Positions 1 to 4,692 of a stretch of 7,478 nt of DNA are shown one piece after another. Position numbers and translations under genes: made by a program. The notes below the pieces were generated by a model. It did not search any database and was not told the origin of the DNA. It was given only the letters and a program-made list of their open reading frames with translations. Within the stretch, counting starts at the first letter, position 1, and every line of letters begins with the position of its first letter. Source of the DNA: an uncultured Phascolarctobacterium sp. (lineage in GTDB: Bacteria; Bacillota; Negativicutes; Acidaminococcales; Acidaminococcaceae); the NCBI RefSeq assembly GCF_905212365.1, contig NZ_CAJMEH010000081.1, positions 1 through 7,478 on the forward strand. Direction: 5' to 3'.

Positions 1-30
1 AAAAAATCGCCTGAAAAGACGATTTTTCCC
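1..30. terminator. Possible bidirectional hairpin terminator of an upstream gene
   Basis: AAAAATCG (2-9) pairs with CGATTTTT (20-27) around a 10-nt loop. Read on the minus strand, a G-T wobble and one more G-C pair extend the stem to about 10 bp, followed by six T. The plus-strand version also ends in five T. It probably ends transcription from a gene left of the window. The stem is AT-rich and the left context is missing, so the call is modest. Confidence 0.4.
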
Positions 31-59
31 TTGCATCCAACATCGTGTCGTGGTAAGAT
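31..59 (+). promoter_or_regulatory. Candidate promoter of the molybdenum operon
   Basis: TTGCAT (31-36) and TAAGAT (54-59) are separated by exactly 17 nt, directly after the hairpin at 1-30. Matches to the sigma70 consensus are partial (3/6 and 4/6). The position is right for a promoter driving moaC and the genes after it, giving a leader of roughly 215 nt. Identified by eye only. Confidence 0.4.
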
Positions 60-113
60 AGGCCGAATGCGACCGAAACACACTGGGAAACGGAAAAAAG
101 TGAGGAAAATCGT

Positions 114-215
114 ATGGAAAAAAATAAAAACAGCGGCTCGCTCCTAGCGAAAAGGATGGCAGTATCTCTGGTCTGCGGCCTTGCGGCAGGCTTTGCGGCA
201 GGCCATATATCATAA
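114..215 (+). CDS. Possible 33-residue leader or membrane peptide
   Basis: ATG at 114 is preceded by GAGGA (102-106) at 7-nt spacing and the ORF closes with TAA at 213-215. The peptide has a basic, polar start (MEKNKNSGSLLAKR) followed by a short hydrophobic Ala/Gly-rich stretch (MAVSLVCGLAAGFAAG), so it could be a single membrane segment or a signal-peptide remnant. The stop codon directly abuts the hairpin at 216-252, an arrangement seen in leader peptides that control downstream genes. It could equally be the broken start of a lost secreted-protein gene, or a chance ORF. No function can be named. Confidence 0.35.
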   Translation: MEKNKNSGSLLAKRMAVSLVCGLAAGFAAGHIS

Positions 216-252
216 GCCTGCGGGGCACGGCTTTGACGCTTGTCCGGCAGGC
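181..252 (+). promoter_or_regulatory. Leader with alternative hairpins upstream of moaC
   Basis: GCCTGC (216-221) can pair with GCAGGC at 247-252, and after one mismatch five more pairs (223-227 with 241-245) extend the stem around a 13-nt loop. The same GCCTGC could instead pair with GCAGGC at 198-203 or 186-191, which belong to a direct repeat TTGCGGCAGGC (181-191 and 193-203). The structures exclude each other, as expected of an attenuator or riboswitch expression platform. There is no T run after the hairpin, so any control would more likely be at translation of moaC. A molybdenum-cofactor riboswitch would fit the operon, but I cannot recognise its conserved core here. Confidence 0.4.
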
Positions 253-269
253 TTCGCCATGAATGAAAT

Positions 270-275
270 AGGAGG
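270..275 (+). promoter_or_regulatory. Ribosome binding site of moaC
   Basis: AGGAGG ends 7 nt before the ATG at 283. It is a full-strength Shine-Dalgarno and fixes the moaC start. Confidence 0.8.
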
Positions 276-282
276 CTGAGCT

Positions 283-777
283 ATGGGTGAGCTGACGCAT
301 TTTGACGGCGAGGGCAACGCCGTAATGGTGGACGTGTCCGCTAAGGCTGTAACGGAGCGGGAGGCCGCTGCAAGCGGCAAAATTATAATTTGCCGGGAAA
401 TTTACGACAGGCTGGCGGCCCATACGGTGGCTAAGGGCGATGTGCTGGGCGTGGCGCGGATTGCCGCTATTATGGCCGCTAAAAAAACCGCCGACCTTAT
501 TCCCTTGTGCCATCCGCTGCCCTTGAGCAAGGTAACGGTGGATTTTGCGCTGCTGGAGAAAGCAGGGAAGTACGCCGTAGAGGCTACCTGCCTAGTTAAA
601 ACCAGCGGCAGGACGGGCGTGGAAATGGAGGCGCTGACGGGCGTGTCGGCGGCGCTGCTGACGATTTACGATATGTGCAAGGCCATCGATAAGTCCATGA
701 TGCTGACGGAGATACATTTGCTGCGCAAAAGCGGCGGAAGGAGCGGTGATTTTACGTGGAAGCAACAGGAGCGATAA
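283..777 (+). CDS. moaC: MoaC, cyclic pyranopterin monophosphate synthase
   Basis: MoaC catalyses the second half of the first step of molybdenum cofactor synthesis, turning the cyclic GTP intermediate made by MoaA into cyclic pyranopterin monophosphate in the cytoplasm. The 164 residues match the usual length (E. coli MoaC is 161) and align along the whole family: LTHFD at the start, MVDVSAK at 15-21, LIPLCHP at 72-78, GVEMEALT at 112-119, IYDMCKA at 128-134 and KSGGRSGDF at 149-157. The residues known as catalytic in the family are present: the Lys of the KGDV motif (K51), and the Asp and Lys of DMCK (D130, K133). The start is fixed by AGGAGG at 270-275. It is the first gene of the unit and its end overlaps the likely start of the next gene. 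The partner MoaA is not in the window. Confidence 0.97.
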   Translation: MGELTHFDGEGNAVMVDVSAKAVTEREAAASGKIIICREIYDRLAAHTVAKGDVLGVARIAAIMAAKKTADLIPLCHPLPLSKVTVDFALLEKAGKYAVEATCLVKTSGRTGVEMEALTGVSAALLTIYDMCKAIDKSMMLTEIHLLRKSGGRSGDFTWKQQER

Positions 778-1712
778 AGGGCGTGATTAAGGCGCTGTGC
801 ATCAGCGAAGCCAGAGGCACGGTCAAGCATACGGTACCTTCCGTGCGCTGCTTGGCTGGGCATGGGCTGGAGGGGGACGCTCACGCTGGGAGCTGGCACC
901 GGCAGGTCAGCCTGCTGTCCGACGAGCAGGTACAGGCCTTTAACGCCGCCGGAGGCGCAGTACAGCCAGGCGATTTCGGCGAAAATATTTTGGTCTGCGG
1001 CATCGACTTCAGTGCCTTGCCCGTGGGTACATTGCTCATGGCTGGCGAGGTGGTGCTGAAGCTTACGCAAATCGGCAAGGAATGCCATAACCATTGCCAG
1101 ATATTCCAGCGCGTAGGCGACTGCATTATGCCGCGCGAGGGCGTTTTCGCTATCGTGGAGCATGGCGGCGAGCTGCGTCCGGGTATGGTAATGACGGCGC
1201 AGCTGCCTGCTGCGGACGCTCCCCTGCGGGCGGCGGTAATGACCCTTTCGGACAAAGGGGCGGCCGGACAGCGGCAGGATACCAGCGGTCCAAGAGCTGC
1301 GGAGCTGCTGACGGCGGCAGGCTATGAAATAGTTGAGCAGGTGCTTTTGCCTGACAATAGACCGCAGATTGAAAAGGAACTGAAACGCCTTGCGGACAGC
1401 AGGCAGGTTGATTTGATAATAACCACCGGCGGCACGGGTTTTTCCCTGCGCGACGTAACGCCGGAGGCAACGCTGGCCGTGGCTACGCGCCTGGCTCCGG
1501 GCATTGCCGAGGCCATTCGCATGGAGTCCATGGCTATTACCCGACGGGCCATGCTCAGCCGCGGCGTTTCCGTATTGCGCAATTCCACTCTGATAGTTAA
1601 TCTGCCGGGCAGCAGAAAGGCTGTGGAAGAAGCCTTGGCCATTGTGCTGACGGAACTGGAGCATGGTCTGCGCATTTTACGGGGAACGGCAAAGGAGTGC
1701 GGCAGAGCATGA
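756..1712 (+). CDS. MOSC domain-MogA fusion protein (molybdopterin adenylyltransferase)
   Basis: This two-domain cytoplasmic protein has 318 residues. Residues about 10-150 form a MOSC domain: CISEARGT (15-22), GLEGDAHAGSWHRQVSLL (37-54), GDFGENI (72-78) and a cysteine-rich stretch with C110, C114 and C123 before IMPREG. MOSC domains are linked to sulfur transfer to the molybdenum cofactor. Residues about 157-310 form a MogA/MoaB domain: TLSDKG (163-168), DTSG (175-178), TTGGTG (223-228), DVTPEAT (233-239) and NLPGS (282-286). MogA adenylylates molybdopterin before metal insertion. The GTG start at 756 gives a 22-bp overlap with moaC, with GGAAGGAG 12 nt upstream. A GTG at 783, five nt after the moaC stop and with AGGAG at 767-771, would begin the protein just before the conserved region and is equally plausible. 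The stop overlaps the ATG of modB. Confidence 0.93.
   Translation: MEATGAIKGVIKALCISEARGTVKHTVPSVRCLAGHGLEGDAHAGSWHRQVSLLSDEQVQAFNAAGGAVQPGDFGENILVCGIDFSALPVGTLLMAGEVVLKLTQIGKECHNHCQIFQRVGDCIMPREGVFAIVEHGGELRPGMVMTAQLPAADAPLRAAVMTLSDKGAAGQRQDTSGPRAAELLTAAGYEIVEQVLLPDNRPQIEKELKRLADSRQVDLIITTGGTGFSLRDVTPEATLAVATRLAPGIAEAIRMESMAITRRAMLSRGVSVLRNSTLIVNLPGSRKAVEEALAIVLTELEHGLRILRGTAKECGRA
1691..1697 (+). promoter_or_regulatory. Ribosome binding site that decides the modB start
   Basis: AAAGGAG lies inside the end of the MOSC-MogA gene, 11 nt before the ATG at 1709. It overlaps the alternative GTG at 1697, which therefore is an unlikely start. Confidence 0.6.
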
Positions 1713-2395
1713 GCGGTGCTATAGATTTTTCACCTTTGTGGATTAGCCTGCATACGGCCTGCGCCACTATTGGCATTGTGTTTTTCTTAGGCGTGGTCGC
1801 CGCCTGGTGGGTAGAAGGGCTGCGCAGCGAAACCTTGAAGATACTGGTGGACGGGGTCTTTACCCTGCCCATGGTGCTGCCGCCTACGGTAGCAGGCTTT
1901 TTTTTATTGTTTTTCTTTGGCAATAACCGCATTGTGGGACGCTTTTTTATCGATGCCTTCGGCGTGCAGATAGCCTTTACCTGGCTGGCGACGGTGCTGG
2001 CGGCGGCGGTCATATCCTTTCCGTTGATGTACCGTTCGGCCCGCGGCGCGCTGGCGCAGGTGGATAAGGGTATGCTGGAGGCGGCCCGTTCTTTGGGATT
2101 GGGCGAGTGGCGTATCTTCTGGCGCATTCATCTGCCCAACGCTTTGCCGGGAATCATTTCCGGTGGCCTTTTGGCCTTCGCCCGCGGTTTGGGCGAATTT
2201 GGCGCTACGGCGATGCTGGCAGGCAATATTGCAGGCAAAACGCGGACGCTGCCCCTAGCAGTTTATTCGGCGGTGGCGGCGGGCGATTGGGACGCGGCCG
2301 GTAAGTATGTGGCTATCATCGTCGCTATTTGTTCAGCGGTAGTTATCGGTTTAAACTTGTATCTGTATTATTGCAAAAAAAGACAGGAGAGATGA
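1709..2395 (+). CDS. modB: ModB, molybdate ABC transporter permease
   Basis: ModB is the inner-membrane channel subunit of the molybdate importer and passes substrate from ModA into the cytoplasm. With the ATG at 1709 the protein has 228 residues, normal for ModB. Several hydrophobic membrane spans are visible (about 14-33, 49-71, 88-106, 145-160 and 198-221). The cytoplasmic EAA loop that docks on the ATPase is clear at about 124-148 (EAARSLG followed by IHLPNALPGI), and GEFGAT at 162-167 is typical of molybdate permeases. I chose 1709 over the in-frame GTG at 1697 because AAAGGAG (1691-1697) lies 11 nt before 1709 but would overlap the GTG. The ATG shares ATGA with the stop of the preceding gene, suggesting translational coupling. 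The cognate ATPase gene modC does not follow. Confidence 0.94.
   Translation: MSGAIDFSPLWISLHTACATIGIVFFLGVVAAWWVEGLRSETLKILVDGVFTLPMVLPPTVAGFFLLFFFGNNRIVGRFFIDAFGVQIAFTWLATVLAAAVISFPLMYRSARGALAQVDKGMLEAARSLGLGEWRIFWRIHLPNALPGIISGGLLAFARGLGEFGATAMLAGNIAGKTRTLPLAVYSAVAAGDWDAAGKYVAIIVAICSAVVIGLNLYLYYCKKRQER
2385..2389 (+). promoter_or_regulatory. Ribosome binding site that decides the modA start
   Basis: AGGAG sits 8 nt before the ATG at 2398 but only 2 nt before the in-frame ATG at 2392, which overlaps the modB stop. Spacing favours 2398, which also gives a standard MKK lipoprotein start. Confidence 0.7.
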
Positions 2396-2397
2396 TA

Positions 2398-3189
2398 ATG
2401 AAAAAAATAATTTGCTTATTCTGCGCTTTCACCTTGCTGCTTGCCGCAGGCTGCGGCGAAGCGCCTAAAAAGGAAGCTGCTAAAGAGCAAAAAACAGTGC
2501 ATGTGGCTGCGGCAGCCAGTCTGGAAAAGGTTTTTGAGCAGCAGCTGATTCCTATGTTCACGAAAAAGCATCCGGAAATAAAAATTCAGGGCGTGTACGA
2601 CGCCAGCGGCAAGCTGCAGTCCCAGATTGAAAACGGCCTGGCCGCTGACCTGTTTATTTCCGCCGCTAATAAGCAGATGCAGGCTCTCGATAAGAAGGGT
2701 TATATGAACAGCGAGAGCATTCAGCCGCTGCTGGAAAATAAGCTGGTTCTGATCGTTCCCGTTAAGAACGACGGTTCCATCAAGGAGTTTAAGGATATGT
2801 CCAAGGCCAAGCATCCCGCTATCGGCGACCCGGCCAGCGTGCCTGCCGGACAATATGCGCGCGAAGCGCTGACCAGCCTGGGGCTGTGGCAGCAGGTCGA
2901 GGGCAAAGCCAGCCTTGGCACAAACGTAACGCAGGTGCTTAACTGGGTGGGCGAGGGCAGCGCCGACGCCGGTTTGGTTTACGCTACCGACGCCGCCTCG
3001 ATTAAGGATAAAGTAACCGTTGTTGCCGAAGCTCCGCAGGGAACTTTGCAAAAGCCGGTAATCTATCCTATCGGTATTTTGAAGAAAGCGCCGCAGGCAG
3101 CTGCTGCTAAGGAGCTGGCTGCCTTTTTGCAGAACGACGAGGCTATGCAGGTTTTTGAAAAGTACGGCTTTGCCCGCGTAAAGAAATAG
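2398..3189 (+). CDS. modA: ModA, molybdate-binding lipoprotein
   Basis: ModA is the substrate-binding component of the molybdate ABC importer; it captures the oxyanion outside the cytoplasmic membrane and delivers it to ModB. The 263-residue protein starts with a lipoprotein signal (MKKIICLF, hydrophobic core, then LLAAGC), so C19 should be lipidated after cleavage. Family motifs are in order: AASLEKVF (39-46), YDASGKLQSQIENG with ADLFISA (67-89), GDPASVPAGQYAREAL (143-158) and NWVGEGSADAGLVYATDA (182-199). The start is set by AGGAG at 2385-2389. The gene begins 2 nt after the modB stop, so the order here is B then A, reversed from the common modABC order. Tungstate binding cannot be excluded from sequence alone, though the motifs are those of ModA. 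Confidence 0.95.
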   Translation: MKKIICLFCAFTLLLAAGCGEAPKKEAAKEQKTVHVAAAASLEKVFEQQLIPMFTKKHPEIKIQGVYDASGKLQSQIENGLAADLFISAANKQMQALDKKGYMNSESIQPLLENKLVLIVPVKNDGSIKEFKDMSKAKHPAIGDPASVPAGQYAREALTSLGLWQQVEGKASLGTNVTQVLNWVGEGSADAGLVYATDAASIKDKVTVVAEAPQGTLQKPVIYPIGILKKAPQAAAAKELAAFLQNDEAMQVFEKYGFARVKK

Positions 3190-3193
3190 GAGG
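3188..3193 (+). promoter_or_regulatory. Ribosome binding site of the MoeA-like gene
   Basis: AGGAGG overlaps the modA stop codon (TAG, 3187-3189) and ends 8 nt before the ATG at 3202. Coupling to modA translation is likely. Confidence 0.75.
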
Positions 3194-3201
3194 CTGCTTG
3201 T

Positions 3202-4233
3202 ATGAAGCTGATAAAAACAGAGGACGCGGTGGGCAGCGTTCTGTGCCATGATTTGACCCAAATCATCAGGGGCGTAACCAAGGACGCCGTGTTCCGCAAG
3301 GGGCATGTGGTGCGGGAGGAGGATATTCCCGTGCTGCTGTCCATCGGCAAGGAGCATCTTTACGTTTGGGAGGCCGACGAAAGTATGCTGCACGAGAACG
3401 ATGCGGCGCGTATTTTATGCGCTATGTGCAAAAACGACGGCATGACGGAATCGGACATTAAAGAGGGTAAGATAGAGCTGACCGCAGCATATGACGGCTT
3501 ATTCAAGCTGGACAGCAGCCGTCTCAGGCTGGTCAACGGCTTCGGACAAATGATGATTGCGACGCGGCACGGCAATACGCCGGTGAAAAAGGGCGATAAG
3601 CTGGCCGGTATGCGCATTATCCCGCTGGTTATTGAAAAAGAAAAAATGGCGCGTGTGCAAAGTCTGTGCGGCTCCGAGCCGCTTTTGCAGCTGCTGCCCT
3701 ACAGGCTGAAAAGGGCGGCGGTCATAGCTACGGGCAACGAAGTTTTTTACGGACGCATTAAGGATACCTTTACGCCGGTCATTGTGGATAAGCTGGCGGA
3801 GTACGGCGTAGAGGTGGTGTACAGCGAGGTATTGGGGGACGATCCCGACGCTGTTACGGCGGCCGTAAAGCGCGCTATTGAGGAAAAGGGCGCGGAGCTG
3901 GTGTGCTGCACCGGCGGCATGAGCGTCGACCCGGACGACCGCACGCCCTTGGCCATCAAAAATACGGGCGCCCGCATCGTATCCTACGGTTCGCCTGTTT
4001 TGCCGGGAGCAATGTTCCTGCTGGCCTATTACGGCGAGCGGCAAACCCCTGTTATGGGCTTGCCCGGCTGCGTCATGTATGCCAAAAGGACGATTTTTGA
4101 CCTGGCGCTGCCGCGCGTGCTGGCCTGCGACCCGATTACCGCCGAGGAGCTGGCGTCCTTGGGCGAAGGCGGGCTGTGCCTTAACTGCTCTGTCTGCACT
4201 TATCCTGCCTGTGGCTTTGGCAAGGGCTGGTGA
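3202..4233 (+). CDS. MoeA-like molybdopterin-binding protein with cysteine-rich tail
   Basis: The 343-residue protein is related to MoeA, the enzyme that inserts molybdate into molybdopterin, but is shorter than canonical MoeA (about 400). Residues about 1-165 resemble the MoeA linker region loosely. Residues about 170-305 form a MoCF/MogA-like molybdopterin-binding domain: ATGNEV (176-181), GDDPDAV (212-218), CTGGMSVDPDDRT (236-248) and GLPGC (286-290). The usual MoeA C-terminal domain is missing. Instead the chain ends in a short tail with four cysteines (C326, C329, C332, C337) that could bind a metal or Fe-S cluster. The lysine-containing IKPGKP segment of E. coli MoeA is replaced by YGSPVLPG (262-269). 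A role in cofactor handling or modification, for example for selenium-dependent Mo hydroxylases where I recall such proteins, is plausible. It is the last gene before the terminator. Confidence 0.85.
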   Translation: MKLIKTEDAVGSVLCHDLTQIIRGVTKDAVFRKGHVVREEDIPVLLSIGKEHLYVWEADESMLHENDAARILCAMCKNDGMTESDIKEGKIELTAAYDGLFKLDSSRLRLVNGFGQMMIATRHGNTPVKKGDKLAGMRIIPLVIEKEKMARVQSLCGSEPLLQLLPYRLKRAAVIATGNEVFYGRIKDTFTPVIVDKLAEYGVEVVYSEVLGDDPDAVTAAVKRAIEEKGAELVCCTGGMSVDPDDRTPLAIKNTGARIVSYGSPVLPGAMFLLAYYGERQTPVMGLPGCVMYAKRTIFDLALPRVLACDPITAEELASLGEGGLCLNCSVCTYPACGFGKGW

Positions 4234-4273
4234 GCGGATATTATATTGGATTTTACTAATAAAGCGCAAGGGT

Positions 4274-4308
4274 AGCCCTGTTTACTGAAAAGTAGGCAGG
4301 GCTTTTTT
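4274..4308 (+). terminator. Intrinsic terminator of the molybdenum operon
   Basis: AGCCCTG (4274-4280) pairs with CAGGGCT (4297-4303). Six more pairs, including two G-T wobbles, continue the stem to 13 bp capped by a GAAA tetraloop (4287-4290). A run of T (4303-4308) follows. It lies about 40 nt after the stop of the MoeA-like gene and separates the operon from the surface-protein gene. Confidence 0.93.
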
Positions 4309-4339
4309 AGTCGGCCCACTGCCCGAAAGTAAAACAGGC

Positions 4340-4397
4340 GACAAGCTAGAGAAAGTAAGGCTTTATAAGTATTAAAGGCTTGTCGGGGGGGACAAGC
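4340..4397. repeat. Three copies of the 7-mer GACAAGC around the promoter -35
   Basis: GACAAGC occurs at 4340-4346 and 4391-4397, and its reverse complement GCTTGTC at 4378-4384. The first and second can form an 8-bp stem CGACAAGC/GCTTGTCG with a 31-nt loop. The second and third form a 7-bp inverted repeat around six G. The middle copy overlaps the -35 and the third lies in the spacer, the position expected of an operator. No regulator is identified. Confidence 0.5.
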
Positions 4398-4407
4398 GTG
4401 CTATAAT
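4380..4407 (+). promoter_or_regulatory. Strong candidate promoter of the surface-protein gene with poly-G spacer
   Basis: TTGTCG (4380-4385, 4/6 to consensus) lies 16 nt before a perfect TATAAT (4402-4407). The -10 is extended by TG at 4399-4400. Seven consecutive G (4385-4391) begin at the last base of the -35 and fill the upstream half of the spacer. Transcription would start near 4414 and give a leader of about 280 nt. This is the best promoter in the window by eye. Confidence 0.7.
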
Positions 4408-4462
4408 GTGAGTAGAAGCGGAGTATGTTTTTTAGTAAGATATGCTAACGCAGGTTAAATAT

Positions 4463-4621
4463 ACTCCCTCAGTCTGCTCGCAAGCTTGCAGCCAGTCGGC
4501 CAGGCCTCCCTATCTTGGCCTGCGGCCAATTCACCTTGTCCCTCTAAGAGGGAGCAAAAGAGTAAAGCTTACTTTTGTGTCTCCTCTTAGAGGGGGCTGT
4601 CACCGAAGGTGACCGGGGAGT
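4463..4621. mobile_element. MITE-like palindromic repeat element
   Basis: The ends are imperfect inverted repeats: ACTCCCTCAGTC (4463-4474) against GACCGGGGAGT (4611-4621). Inside are a perfect palindrome GCAAGCTTGC (4480-4489), TCCCTCT-A-AGAGGGA (4539-4553), CCTCTTAGAGG (4583-4593) and the hairpin GTCACC-GAA-GGTGAC (4599-4613). The centre (4561-4573) is also self-complementary. The element encodes nothing. I recall very similar ends, with CTGTCACCGAAGGTGACTG followed by AGGGAGT, as an abundant dispersed repeat in gut Firmicutes; that is memory, not a search. A clear target-site duplication is not visible. It lies in the 5' leader of the surface-protein transcript. Confidence 0.65.
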
Positions 4622-4637
4622 TTAGTCCTTGTTTTCC

Positions 4638-4665
4638 TTGCGGCGGTACGCTGCACATATATAAA
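4638..4665 (+). promoter_or_regulatory. Weak second promoter candidate, close to the surface-protein gene
   Basis: TTGCGG (4638-4643) and TATAAA (4660-4665) are 16 nt apart in an AT-rich stretch just after the repeat element. It would give a very short leader that still contains the ribosome binding site. The -35 match is poor (3/6). Confidence 0.25.
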
Positions 4666-4677
4666 ATTTTTATGATG

Positions 4678-4683
4678 AAGGGG
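4678..4683 (+). promoter_or_regulatory. Ribosome binding site of the surface-protein gene
   Basis: AAGGGG, followed by TG, resembles AAGGAGGTG and ends 9 nt before the ATG at 4693. It supports this start, which also opens directly on a signal peptide. Confidence 0.7.
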
Positions 4684-4692
4684 TGCATTTGT

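Larger units (their letters stand above)
4309..4692. other. Intergenic regulatory region between the operon and the surface-protein gene
   Basis: This 384-bp stretch has no convincing gene. It holds, in order, a GACAAGC copy (4340-4346), a promoter with an internal G tract (4380-4407), a short inverted repeat GGAGTAT/ATACTCC (4420-4426 with 4461-4467), a palindrome-rich element (4463-4621), a weak second promoter candidate (4638-4665) and a ribosome binding site (4678-4683). Confidence 0.8.

Noticed and set aside
61..130. Cobalamin or c-di-GMP riboswitch in the leader
   Set aside because: A GGGAA and a GTGAGGAAAATC stretch recall parts of the cobalamin motif, but the GCCACTG-type core is missing and no c-di-GMP core is visible.
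666..1664. 332-codon open frame on the minus strand opposite the MOSC-MogA gene
   Set aside because: It lies fully antisense to well-recognised coding sequence, shows no recognisable motif, and arises from the GC-rich codon use of the real gene.
2329..2397. Longer modA beginning at 2329
   Set aside because: It would overlap modB extensively and place non-signal residues before the lipoprotein signal; the ribosome binding site at 2385-2389 supports 2398.
2416..3393. 325-codon minus-strand frame opposite modA and the MoeA-like gene
   Set aside because: It is antisense to two clear genes, crosses their boundary and has no family signature.
3499..4269. 256-codon minus-strand frame opposite the MoeA-like gene
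   Set aside because: It is antisense to a recognised molybdopterin-binding domain and runs into the operon's terminal region with no own features.
4340..4467. Invertible promoter flanked by inverted repeats
   Set aside because: The inverted repeats here are only 7-8 bp and no recombinase gene is in the window, so site-specific inversion is not supported; the G tract is the better switch candidate.
4420..4621. CRISPR-like array because of recurring palindromes
   Set aside because: The palindromes differ from each other, are nested and have no regular spacing or constant repeat.
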